Origin: Candidatus Falkowiibacteriota bacterium
GTDB lineage: Bacteria; Patescibacteriota; Patescibacteriia; CAIXNZ01
DNA length: 32,731 nucleotides
Direction of reading: 5' to 3'
Assembly: GCA_016927685.1 (NCBI GenBank)
Contig: JAFGMD010000028.1
Location: 1 to 32,731, forward strand
Shown here: piece by piece, positions 15,768-24,370 of the stretch
Layout: the number at the start of each line of letters is the position of its first letter
Numbering within the stretch: the stretch's first letter is position 1
Translations under genes and position numbers: made by a program
The notes under the pieces: model-generated
The model's input: only the letters and a program-made list of their open reading frames with translations
Told to the model about the DNA's origin: nothing
Databases searched by the model: none

Positions 15768-16490
15768 ATGCCTTCTGAATTAATAAAATTAAATAAAATA
15801 TGCAAAGATTATATTAATGAAGAAGTAGTTACAAAAGTTCTTCATGATATTGACCTGGACATTAATGAAGGTGAATTTGTAGCAATAATGGGCCCCTCAG
15901 GTTCAGGTAAATCAACATTAATGCATATTTTAGGCTTTTTAGATAAACCCACCTGCGGAAAATATCTTTATAAAGGCAAAGACGTCAGCAATTTGACTGA
16001 CGATCAATTGGCCGAGATCCGCAACAAAGAGGTGGGTTTTGTGTTTCAGGCATTTAATTTACTGGTACGCACTTCGGTTTTTGATAATGTTAAATTGCCC
16101 ATGCTGTATACTGGCCAAAAACTAGATAAAGAAAAAGTTCTTGAAGCCATAAAATCAGTTGGATTATTACATCGTATTAATAATTTATCCAATCAGCTTT
16201 CTGGCGGTGAAAAACAGAGAGTGGCTATTGCCAGGGCTTTGGTCAATAATCCTTCGTTAATTTTTGCGGATGAGCCAACAGGGAATTTGGACAGTAAATC
16301 AGGCAAACAAATCATGGAAATTTTGCAGGATTTGAATGAAAAAGGTAAAACCATTATTTTAGTTACTCATGAGCAATATACTGCTTCACATGCCAAGCGC
16401 ATTATTAAAATCCGCGATGGCACGATAATAAGCGATACAATTGTCAGTGAGCGCTTGATTGCCAAAATGGAAAATGAATTAACTAAATAA
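15768..16490 (+). CDS. MacB-type ABC transporter ATPase
   Basis: A 240-residue ATPase of the MacB/LolD class. Walker A is GPSGSGKST (about residues 42-50), the Q-loop is FVFQAFNLL, the signature is LSGGEKQRVAIARAL (about 144-158), Walker B is LIFADEPTGNLD, and the H-loop is LVTHE. In E. coli MacB the ATPase and permease are fused; here they are separate, as in YknY/YknZ. It powers the two FtsX-type permeases encoded next. It begins 2 bases after the adaptor stop. Confidence 0.93.
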   Translation: MPSELIKLNKICKDYINEEVVTKVLHDIDLDINEGEFVAIMGPSGSGKSTLMHILGFLDKPTCGKYLYKGKDVSNLTDDQLAEIRNKEVGFVFQAFNLLVRTSVFDNVKLPMLYTGQKLDKEKVLEAIKSVGLLHRINNLSNQLSGGEKQRVAIARALVNNPSLIFADEPTGNLDSKSGKQIMEILQDLNEKGKTIILVTHEQYTASHAKRIIKIRDGTIISDTIVSERLIAKMENELTK

Positions 16491-16491
16491 T

Positions 16492-17733
16492 ATGCAGATA
16501 GGCGATAGTTTCAAAATTTCATATACGGCTTTATCAGCCAAAAAATCCCGAACGTTTTTAACAATGCTCGGGATTATTATTGGTATTGCTTCGGTAATTA
16601 TTATTATGTCTGTCGGTGCTGGCGCCCAGAGTTTGATCACTAATCAAATTAAAAGCATGGGTTCGAATTTAATTTCTATTTTTCCAGGCAAATCAGATGA
16701 AGCGGGTCCGCCCTCTAGCGTAATGGGTATTATTAATACCAGTTTAAAACGCAATGATCTTAAGGCTTTAGCTAATATTAATAATGTTCCACATGCAGCT
16801 GCCGTCATAGGATATAATCGAGGAATTGCTGCAGTAACTTGGCGAAGCAATGAAATCGATGGCACATATGTGGGAGTAGATGCTGACTATCCAATTATAG
16901 AAGATGCTGCAGTTATTGATGGCCGATTTTTTACTCAGGAAGAAAATGAATCCCTTTCTCGCTATGCGATTTTAGGTAGTCAGGTGAATGAGGATTTATT
17001 TTATGGCGAAAATCCTATAGGCCAAAATATCAAAATTAAAAAAACTGCTTTTACTGTCATTGGTTATTTTCCTAAGCGCGGTACCAAAGGTTTTCAAAAT
17101 CAAGATAATTTAATTTTTATTCCCTCGTATACGGCCCAGAAATTATTATTGGGCATTGATTATTATTCGATGTTGCGCGTTAAGGTTGATTTGGAAGAAA
17201 ATATTGAGCAAACTATTAATGATATTAGGGTGACTTTGCGCGAACAGCACGATATTGATAATTCTGAGAACGAGGATTTTTCAGTCAGGTCGCAAAAAGA
17301 CGCGCTTAATGTCATGCTGGCCGTTACTGACGCGCTTAAATTTTTTCTAGCAGCCATTGCCGCCATTTCCCTGGTAGTCGGTGGCGTTGGTATTATGAAT
17401 ATTATGCTGGTGGCGGTTTCTGAACGCACCAGAGAAATTGGTTTGCGCAAGGCAGTGGGAGCGAAGCGAAATGTAATTATGAATCAGTTTTTAATTGAAT
17501 CAATAATTATTACTTTATTTGGCGGAGTTGCCGGTATAGTCGTTGGAGCAACTTTTTCTATACTAATTGCGTTAATAGCTCGTTATTTGGGTTATAGTTG
17601 GGATTTGGTGGTTTCAATAAATTCGATTATTTTAGCCACTTCAATATCTGTAATTGTAGGATTGGTGTTTGGTATTTATCCGGCTCAGCGAGCCGCTAAA
17701 TTAAATCCAATTGAAGCTCTTCATTATGAATAA
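16492..17733 (+). CDS. FtsX/MacB-type ABC permease, first copy
   Basis: A 413-residue permease with the MacB layout. The N-terminal membrane helix (FLTMLGIIIGIASVIIIMSVGAGA) is followed by a large extracellular MacB_PCD domain (about residues 45-270) and three C-terminal helices of the FtsX domain. The hallmark is SLVVGGVGIMNIMLVAVSER followed by TREIGLRKAVGAKR. MacB-type permeases work by mechanotransmission on extracellular or periplasmic substrates, not by classical membrane transport. It begins 1 base after the ATPase stop. Confidence 0.92.
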   Translation: MQIGDSFKISYTALSAKKSRTFLTMLGIIIGIASVIIIMSVGAGAQSLITNQIKSMGSNLISIFPGKSDEAGPPSSVMGIINTSLKRNDLKALANINNVPHAAAVIGYNRGIAAVTWRSNEIDGTYVGVDADYPIIEDAAVIDGRFFTQEENESLSRYAILGSQVNEDLFYGENPIGQNIKIKKTAFTVIGYFPKRGTKGFQNQDNLIFIPSYTAQKLLLGIDYYSMLRVKVDLEENIEQTINDIRVTLREQHDIDNSENEDFSVRSQKDALNVMLAVTDALKFFLAAIAAISLVVGGVGIMNIMLVAVSERTREIGLRKAVGAKRNVIMNQFLIESIIITLFGGVAGIVVGATFSILIALIARYLGYSWDLVVSINSIILATSISVIVGLVFGIYPAQRAAKLNPIEALHYE

Positions 17734-18994
17734 TTACTTGATAAAAAAATATGAAACGCCCTTCCAGATCGCCTCTGGCGCGCTTTTGAAAAATAAAACG
17801 AGAACCATTTTATCTATTTTGGGCGTGGTTATTGGCATTGCTGCCGTAATTATTGTGTTATCTCTTGGTCAGGCGATTAAGGGTTTTATGGTCAGTCAAA
17901 TGACTTCATTTGGCACTGATTTTATTGAGGTAGAAATTAAAGTCCCAAATACTGCCCAAACCTCTACTGAAAATGTTTCAGGCATGGCTTACGGCATTCA
18001 AATAACAACCCTAACGACTGATGACATGGAGGAAATTTTAAAATTAGACAATATTAAAAACGCCTATGCCGCGAATATGGCGCAAGAAGTTGTTAGCTAT
18101 CAGGAAAATAATAAATCAACTTTTATTTTTGCGACTACCGCTGGCTATATTGATATTGACCCCATAGGCATGGCTGAAGGCAGATTTTTTACTGATGAGG
18201 AAGATAAATCATTGGCTAAAGTAGCTGTTATAGGACAAGATTTAAAGCAAATTTTATTTGGCGATGATGAGGCCATAGGCAAGGATATAAAAGTAAAAAA
18301 GCGTAATTATAAGGTAATTGGCATACTCAATAGCAAGGGTTCTGTCTCTTTTTTGAATTTTGATCAGATGCTTTTTTTGCCCTTACGCACTACCCAGAAA
18401 TTACTGATGGGTATTGATTACGTGTCTTTTATTTTTGCTCAGGTTTATGATAATAATGTGGCCAGCGCCACTGCCGCTGAAATAATTGAAGTAATGCGAG
18501 AACAGCACGATATTACTGACCCGAGTAAAGACGATTTTGCCGTCATTACCATGGCTGAAGCAATGAGTATTTTAGATACTGTGACTGGTGCTATTACCTT
18601 GTTATTAATTGCTATTGCTGGCATTTCTTTAGTAGTAGGCGGCGTGGGCATTATGAATATTATGTATGTGTCAGTAGCTGAACGCACTTTTGAAATTGGT
18701 TTGCGTAAAGCCGTGGGCGCTAAAAAAGAAGATATTTTAATTCAGTTTTTAATGGAAGCAATTTTTATTACTTTTAGCGGAGGGATTGTGGGTATTGTAG
18801 TTGGGGTAGGGGCTTCTCTACTAATTACTTTTATAGCTGGCGCTTTGGGCTATACTTGGACTTTTTCCTTTACGCCATTATATTTTTTAATCGCCTGCGG
18901 CGTTTCTATATTAGTGGGCTTGATCTCGGGTATCTACCCTGCACGCAATGCGGCTAATTTGGATCCAATTGTGGCTTTAAGAAATAGCGAATAA
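17726..18994 (+). CDS. FtsX/MacB-type ABC permease, second copy
   Basis: A 422-residue permease with the same domain order as the preceding gene and matching segments (SLVVGGVGIMNIMYVSVAER, EIGLRKAVGAKKEDI, GLISGIYPARNAANLDPI). The two copies probably form a heterodimer over the single ATPase. The ATG at 17726 is preferred over an upstream in-frame TTG because it overlaps the TAA of the previous gene (ATGAATAA) and gives a normal N-terminus. The extracellular domains differ more than the membrane domains, which fits specialised substrate contacts. Confidence 0.9.
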   Translation: MNNYLIKKYETPFQIASGALLKNKTRTILSILGVVIGIAAVIIVLSLGQAIKGFMVSQMTSFGTDFIEVEIKVPNTAQTSTENVSGMAYGIQITTLTTDDMEEILKLDNIKNAYAANMAQEVVSYQENNKSTFIFATTAGYIDIDPIGMAEGRFFTDEEDKSLAKVAVIGQDLKQILFGDDEAIGKDIKVKKRNYKVIGILNSKGSVSFLNFDQMLFLPLRTTQKLLMGIDYVSFIFAQVYDNNVASATAAEIIEVMREQHDITDPSKDDFAVITMAEAMSILDTVTGAITLLLIAIAGISLVVGGVGIMNIMYVSVAERTFEIGLRKAVGAKKEDILIQFLMEAIFITFSGGIVGIVVGVGASLLITFIAGALGYTWTFSFTPLYFLIACGVSILVGLISGIYPARNAANLDPIVALRNSE

Positions 18995-18999
18995 AATAC

Positions 19000-19028
19000 T
19001 TGACTTTCTAATTTTATTTTGATAAAGT
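19000..19028 (+). promoter_or_regulatory. Sigma-70-type promoter
   Basis: TTGACT (19000-19005), 17-base spacer, TAAAGT (19023-19028) preceded by TG. Confidence 0.7.
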
Positions 19029-19055
19029 CTTTAATTAACAAAAGGAGGTTTTGGA

Positions 19056-19286
19056 ATGCTTAAATTAATAGCTGTCCAATATAAAAGCGGTTTGGCCATT
19101 TTATTTTTAAACAAAACATTTCATCTTTATAAACCGCCATATGGATTGCAAATATTTACTGTGCTTACGGCAGAAGAAGTTGTTAGAGCAATTTCTGATA
19201 ACGGACTCATAGCTCAAGATATTGAATTCGACAATTTTGGCGAATTTATCCAATTTATGTGTAATAAATCTCTTATAGAGACTTGA
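19056..19286 (+). CDS. Small monocistronic protein, unknown function
   Basis: A 76-residue protein of no known family. The first half is beta-like (LIAVQYKSGLAILFLNKTFHLY). The second half is helical and acidic (LTAEEVVRAISDNGL, then DIEFDNFGEFIQFM). A near-perfect SD, AAAGGAGGT (19040-19048), precedes the ATG, in contrast to the SD-less operon genes around it. Promoter, single gene and terminator form an isolated unit directly ahead of the heat-shock operator, the same architecture as at 8059, 8538 and 20899. Confidence 0.65.
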   Translation: MLKLIAVQYKSGLAILFLNKTFHLYKPPYGLQIFTVLTAEEVVRAISDNGLIAQDIEFDNFGEFIQFMCNKSLIET

Positions 19287-19287
19287 T

Positions 19288-19318
19288 AGGCGGGGTCATA
19301 AAGGACCCTGCTTTTTTA
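19288..19318 (+). terminator. Rho-independent terminator
   Basis: AGGCGGGGTC (19288-19297) pairs with GACCCTGCTT (19304-19313), with two G-T pairs, followed by a T-run. Confidence 0.88.
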
Positions 19319-19321
19319 TTT

Positions 19322-19348
19322 TTAGCACTCGCTCTTGACGAGTGCTAA
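19322..19348 (+). promoter_or_regulatory. CIRCE operator (HrcA binding site)
   Basis: TTAGCACTC, nine bases, GAGTGCTAA: a perfect match to the CIRCE consensus. The right arm and spacer overlap the -35 box, so bound HrcA should block the promoter. The hrcA gene lies about 210 bases downstream, which fits autoregulation. Confidence 0.97.
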
Positions 19349-19363
19349 CGGCCGCATTATAAT
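19335..19363 (+). promoter_or_regulatory. Heat-shock operon promoter under CIRCE
   Basis: TTGACG (19335-19340), 17-base spacer, TATAAT (19358-19363). The expected start is the A at 19370, leaving a leader of about 187 bases before hrcA. Confidence 0.9.
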
Positions 19364-19408
19364 ATAGATATGGTCGTAATTTATGATTTTTGGAGAAATG
19401 CGGCCGTT
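19347..19408 (+). repeat. 12-bp inverted repeat around the heat-shock -10 box
   Basis: AACGGCCGCATT (19347-19358) and AATGCGGCCGTT (19397-19408) are perfect inverted copies separated by 38 bases. The left arm lies between the -35 and -10 boxes and the right arm is inside the transcript. It could be a second operator, a cruciform, or a hairpin in readthrough RNA. Confidence 0.8.
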
Positions 19409-19420
19409 TTGAATCTCTAA
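19370..19420 (+). CDS. Possible 16-codon leaderless upstream ORF
   Basis: An ATG lies exactly at the expected transcription start of the CIRCE promoter and opens a frame ending in TAA at 19418. It would encode MVVIYDFWRNAAVLNL. No SD is present, so translation would have to be leaderless, as suspected for two other genes here. It may be chance; conservation would decide. Confidence 0.25.
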   Translation: MVVIYDFWRNAAVLNL

Positions 19421-19556
19421 ATTCTAAACCCTAAATCCTAAACAAATTTAAAATTCAAATGCTTTAATATTCTAAACTAATGTTTTGAATTTATAATTTT
19501 AATCATTAAAATTTATTTAGAAATTAGATATTAGTGCTTAGGATTTAAATACGAAT
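19417..19556 (+). repeat. Intergenic repeat element with heptamer array in the hrcA leader
   Basis: Four heptamers (CTAAATT, CTAAACC, CTAAATC, CTAAACA; 19417-19444) start an AT-rich stretch with inverted segments. AAATCCTAA (19433-19441) faces TTAGGATTT (19538-19546), and TTCAAA faces TTTGAA nearer the centre. It resembles dispersed palindromic intergenic repeats I associate with metagenomic CPR genomes; that likeness is from memory. It makes up most of the hrcA 5' leader. Confidence 0.55.
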
Positions 19557-20252
19557 ATGAATGATCGTCAAAAGAAACTTCTCAATTTAATCATTAATAA
19601 GCATATCCAGACTGCCGAGCCCGTTGGTTCTGGTTTTTTGGTTGAAAAGAATGGTTTGGAAGTTTCGCCAGCCACTGTGCGAAATGAAATGGCAGAATTG
19701 GAAAAAGAAGGTTATATTTACCAGCCGCACACTTCTGCCGGCCGTGTCCCAACTGAAAAGGGTTACCATTTTTTTGTGGATAATTTTATAGAGAAAAGAG
19801 AAATTAAGGCAACCTGGCGAAAATCATTTGAAGAGGTATTAAAATCAAAGCTGGAAAAAGATCAGCTTTTAAAAAATCTAGCTAAAACAGCAGTGGAATT
19901 AGCCGATGCCACAGTGATCGTAGCTTTTGATAAAGACAATATTTATTATACTGGCCTTTCTAATTTATTTAAAAAACCGGAATTTTCTGATCAAAATGTG
20001 ATTTATAACATTTCTCAGATCATTGACCATTTAGATGATAAGGTTTCTCGATTATTTACTAAAATCAATAAAGTTCAGGTTTTAATCGGCAAGGAAAATC
20101 CTTTTGGCGAGGATTGTTCATCCATTTTAGGGCGCTATCAGATGAAAGATAAAAGTAATGGCTTGTTTATTATTTTAGGTCCCAAAAGAATGGATTATAA
20201 TAAAAATTTAGCTTTAGTTGAATATATTAAAAATTCTTTAGAAAAAGTTTAG
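19557..20252 (+). CDS. hrcA: Heat-inducible transcription repressor HrcA, compact form
   Basis: A 231-residue protein. The N-terminal winged-helix domain (about residues 1-75) reads ERQKKLL-like NDRQKKLLNLIINKHI, then VSPATVRNEMAELEKEGYIYQPH and TSAGRVPTEKGYHFFVD, all diagnostic of HrcA. The C-terminus keeps the family end (VQVLIGKENPFGE, LGRYQMKD, GPKRMDYNKNLALVEYI). Typical HrcA has about 340 residues, so roughly 100 residues of the middle GAF-like/inserted dimerisation region are missing. HrcA represses chaperone genes at CIRCE and is kept active by GroEL in known bacteria. The perfect CIRCE upstream gives direct support. Confidence 0.93.
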   Translation: MNDRQKKLLNLIINKHIQTAEPVGSGFLVEKNGLEVSPATVRNEMAELEKEGYIYQPHTSAGRVPTEKGYHFFVDNFIEKREIKATWRKSFEEVLKSKLEKDQLLKNLAKTAVELADATVIVAFDKDNIYYTGLSNLFKKPEFSDQNVIYNISQIIDHLDDKVSRLFTKINKVQVLIGKENPFGEDCSSILGRYQMKDKSNGLFIILGPKRMDYNKNLALVEYIKNSLEKV

Positions 20253-20343
20253 CCGCCCGCTGTCATTCCGAGTATGGCCGAGGAATCTATGTGTTATGGA
20301 TCCTTCGACTATGATCAGGATGACAGTACAAGACAGCGGGCAT
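20253..20343 (+). repeat. Palindromic intergenic repeat between hrcA and grpE
   Basis: Outer arms GCCCGCTGT (20255-20263) and ACAGCGGGC (20333-20341) are perfect. Inside, TGTCATTCC faces AGGATGACA, and CGAGGAATC faces GATCCTTCG. This is a nested hairpin of about 90 bases, of the GTCATTCCGAG...AGGATGACA type that I associate with dispersed repeats in many bacterial genomes (from memory). It is read in frame with grpE and creates a false upstream ATG at 20274. Confidence 0.8.
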
Positions 20344-20360
20344 TTAAATTTGAAATCTTT

Positions 20361-20849
20361 ATGGAAGACCCAAAAAAAGACGACAACCAAATAGATGATA
20401 CTCAAAAACAAATAGAGGATTTAAAAAAGCAATGCGATGAGTATTTAAATGGCTGGAAGCGCGCTAAGGCCGATTATATTAATTTTAAGAAAGAAACAGA
20501 AGAAAAGCAGAAAGAAATTATTGATTTTGCTAATTCTGTAATAGTCGTAAAAATGATACCGATTTATGATAATTTAAAAAAAGCGTTATCTAGTATTCCG
20601 GTAGATAAAAAAGATAATTGGGTTGAGGGAATTGTACAAATTAAAAAGCAGTTTGAAGATTTTTTAAAGGCGAATGGCATTGAAGAAATAAAGACAATTG
20701 GTGAGAAATTCGATCCTGAATTTCACGAAGCAGTTTCTAAAGAAAAAAAAGAAGGATTTGAAAGTGGAATAATTATTTCCGAAGCAAATCCAGGTTATTT
20801 GATAAAAGGCAAAGTTTTAATTCCAGCTAAAGTAATTGTGGCTGAATAA
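20361..20849 (+). CDS. grpE: Nucleotide exchange factor GrpE
   Basis: A 162-residue protein with the GrpE layout. An acidic N-terminus precedes a long coiled coil (about residues 13-60, IEDLKKQCDEYLNGWKRAKA then DYINFKKETEEKQKE). VKMIPIYDNLKKAL, the four-helix region, and the C-terminal beta domain follow (EIKTIGEKFDPEFHEAV, then GYLIKGKVLIPAKVIVAE). It releases ADP from DnaK. The frame is open upstream to an ATG at 20274, but that part is encoded by the palindromic repeat, so the start at 20361 (MEDPKK) is chosen. It follows hrcA and precedes an antisense gene that separates it from dnaK. Confidence 0.93.
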   Translation: MEDPKKDDNQIDDTQKQIEDLKKQCDEYLNGWKRAKADYINFKKETEEKQKEIIDFANSVIVVKMIPIYDNLKKALSSIPVDKKDNWVEGIVQIKKQFEDFLKANGIEEIKTIGEKFDPEFHEAVSKEKKEGFESGIIISEANPGYLIKGKVLIPAKVIVAE

Positions 20850-20850
20850 A

Positions 20851-20883
20851 AGAGGAAGCCCAAGCTAACTTAGCTTGGGCTTC
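20851..20883 (-). terminator. Terminator of the antisense gene, immediately after grpE
   Basis: GAAGCCCAAGCTAA (20855-20868) and TTAGCTTGGGCTTC (20870-20883) form a perfect 14-bp stem. Read on the minus strand it is followed by a T-rich stretch (CTCTTTTATT). On the plus strand no T-run follows, so it may not stop grpE transcripts. Confidence 0.75.
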
Positions 20884-20898
20884 AGAGGTACTTATTGT

Positions 20899-21174
20899 TT
20901 AATTTACACGGCTTTTTTTGCCGTCATCATAGTGCGGGTCGATTACCACGCAGCCTTCATTCGCAGGCCGAATTACGGCAGGAACGCCATTGAAACTGAT
21001 AAACTTTTGGCGTGTGCAAGCGAGTAGCCAATCAGGAATTTTTCGCAATTCAGTCTTGGCGACTCCGGCCGGCTTTTTCTCGCCGCAATTCTGCACTAGT
21101 TCAGTGTGGATCAGGACTTCTTCTGTCACTCCTGAACTAGGCTTTCTCATCCGCAAATACGTACCTTCTGCCAT
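20899..21174 (-). CDS. Small antisense gene between grpE and dnaK, unknown function
   Basis: A 91-residue protein on the minus strand. GAGGAGGG lies just before the ATG, and a consensus promoter (21207-21235) and a perfect terminator complete the unit. The sequence (AEGTYLRMRKPSSGVTEEVL, two Cys, and a PHYDDGKKSRVN end) matches no family I know. Codon use is richer in G and C than the chaperone genes. It resembles the genes at 8059, 8538 and 19056 in architecture. Its placement interrupts the usual grpE-dnaK junction and makes it convergent to grpE transcription, which suggests insertion after the operon formed. Confidence 0.7.
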   Translation of the reverse strand: MAEGTYLRMRKPSSGVTEEVLIHTELVQNCGEKKPAGVAKTELRKIPDWLLACTRQKFISFNGVPAVIRPANEGCVVIDPHYDDGKKSRVN

Positions 21175-21206
21175 TTTCCCTCCTCTAAAAAATTTTTGAT
21201 GATATT

Positions 21207-21235
21207 AATATAACAGGGGCGCGATGATTTGTCAA
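21207..21235 (-). promoter_or_regulatory. Consensus promoter of the antisense gene
   Basis: On the minus strand: TTGACA (21235-21230), 17-base spacer, TATATT (21212-21207), the latter preceded by TGT to give an extended -10. Confidence 0.88.
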
Positions 21236-21241
21236 CTTTTT

Positions 21242-21318
21242 GGCATATGGCATATGGCCTATGGCAAATGGTATATGTGCTATATGCTATTTGCTATATG
21301 CTATAAGCTATAAGCAAT
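21242..21318 (+). repeat. Degenerate heptamer tandem array upstream of dnaK
   Basis: About eleven 7-base units in phase, from GGCATAT, GGCATAT, GGCCTAT, GGCAAAT, GGTATAT to GTGCTAT, ATGCTAT, TTGCTAT, ATGCTAT, AAGCTAT and AAGCAAT. The first half is GGC-rich and roughly complementary to the GCTAT half, so a long imperfect hairpin is possible. TGCTATAAG (21299-21307) within it could serve as an extended -10 for dnaK; that is weak. Confidence 0.7.
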
Positions 21319-21324
21319 TAATAA

Positions 21325-23220
<1,896 letters not shown>

Positions 23221-23221
23221 T

Positions 23222-24295
23222 ATGCCAAATTTTGAATATCTACCACAACAGCAAAATGCAAAACAGAAAATAGATGATTTGAATAAGCAGATTAATGAAT
23301 TAGAAACAACTAAGAAAGATGCTTTGGTTGGTTTTGATATTAAGCCTGAGAAAGGTCGTGATAAAGAAATAGTTAAAGTTGAGTTGCCTGGAGTAAAAGA
23401 TTTAAGAAAGGTTGATTATGTTAAAGACGATAAAGGTAAATTTCATTTTGAATATGTAGACGCTAATAATCAAAAAAGATATCTAATGCCGGGCGATTTA
23501 TTTTCAGACATGGAATGGGGAGTTTATTATGACCTTAATCATGATGTAATTGCGGCAGAATACAGAAAAAAATATGACAAATTCAGAAAAAAATATTTAG
23601 AGACCTTTTATCAGAGAAAAATCGAACATTTGGCGACAGAACAGCTTTTGATTCAGAGATTGGAAATCGATAAAATTGGCGATCGTGATTATTATCTTGG
23701 CCAGGCCTATACTGCAATTCATGAAAGATTAAAAAAAGAAGATGAAGGGGGTGATGAACAGGCTGGGTTTTTATTTGAGAAAATGATTAAAGGCATTTTG
23801 ACGAAAATTGCTACAGATCTTGGCGAAAAGCATAATTTTTCTGTGCAAAATACAAGTATTATTGATGACGTGGAATTAAAAGCTGATTTGGTGGTTAATT
23901 TGCCGCAAAAAAATCGCGGCGTGGGTGTTGAGGAAAGTAAAAAAGCAAAGGGCATACAGCTGACACTGGTTGATAAAAATGACGCGAAATTCAGACGCAA
24001 GGTTGAGCAGGTTCAGAAAATCAAAGAGCAAATTAAAAAGAAGGTTGGTTTGGGTGGAAAAATTGAGATTGATGATTTGGTTTTACTGGAAGTTGAGGTC
24101 GGCAATAAAGATATTATGAGCAAATACAATCAATGGGTAGCCGGCAAAAAAAATAGCGGAGGCCCGGAGAATTTATTTTCTGTTAATCAGATTTTGGAAT
24201 TTTTAGGCGGGATTTTCCAAGATAGCGATTTAGATCTGCAAAAGAATCCGCAGTTTAAGGAAGATGTCTGGAAATATTTTAAAGATAAGATATAA
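23222..24295 (+). CDS. Unknown protein between dnaK and dnaJ, possible degenerate PD-(D/E)XK fold
   Basis: A 357-residue protein whose ATG lies one base after the dnaK stop; an upstream in-frame start inside dnaK is rejected. The N-terminus has a coiled coil (QNAKQKIDDLNKQINELETT). The middle has a beta unit (VKDDKGKFHFEYVDANNQKRY), then helices. From residue ~180 the order is helix with Glu (GFLFEKMIKGILTKIATDLG), strand with Asp (DVELKADLVVNL), then strand GIQLTLVDKN and helix FRRKVEQVQKIKEQI. That order is reminiscent of PD-(D/E)XK nuclease-like folds, but the catalytic Glu-x-Lys is not evident. No named family is recognised. Tight coupling to dnaK implies a role in proteostasis or simple hitch-hiking. 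Confidence 0.7.
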   Translation: MPNFEYLPQQQNAKQKIDDLNKQINELETTKKDALVGFDIKPEKGRDKEIVKVELPGVKDLRKVDYVKDDKGKFHFEYVDANNQKRYLMPGDLFSDMEWGVYYDLNHDVIAAEYRKKYDKFRKKYLETFYQRKIEHLATEQLLIQRLEIDKIGDRDYYLGQAYTAIHERLKKEDEGGDEQAGFLFEKMIKGILTKIATDLGEKHNFSVQNTSIIDDVELKADLVVNLPQKNRGVGVEESKKAKGIQLTLVDKNDAKFRRKVEQVQKIKEQIKKKVGLGGKIEIDDLVLLEVEVGNKDIMSKYNQWVAGKKNSGGPENLFSVNQILEFLGGIFQDSDLDLQKNPQFKEDVWKYFKDKI

Positions 24296-24301
24296 CCGAA
24301 C

Positions 24302-24348
24302 CACAGATTTTATTCACAGATACTCACTGATATCTGTGTTAATCTGTG
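24302..24348 (+). repeat. Palindromic repeat upstream of dnaJ
   Basis: Two arm pairs are perfect: CACAGATT (24302-24309) with AATCTGTG (24341-24348), and CACAGATA (24315-24322) with TATCTGTG (24331-24338), around CTCACTGA. It resembles the ACCACAGATT...AATCTGTG dispersed repeats I recall from many environmental genomes. Confidence 0.85.
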
Positions 24349-24370
24349 ATTTAAATCAGTGTTTAATATC

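Noticed and set aside
20274..20360. Upstream start for grpE
   Set aside because: The extra 29 codons are encoded by a palindromic repeat, and the MEDPKK start fits the family.
21242..21318. CRISPR array or attachment site upstream of dnaK
   Set aside because: Units are 7 bases, contiguous and degenerate, with no spacers, and no integrase or cas gene is in the window.
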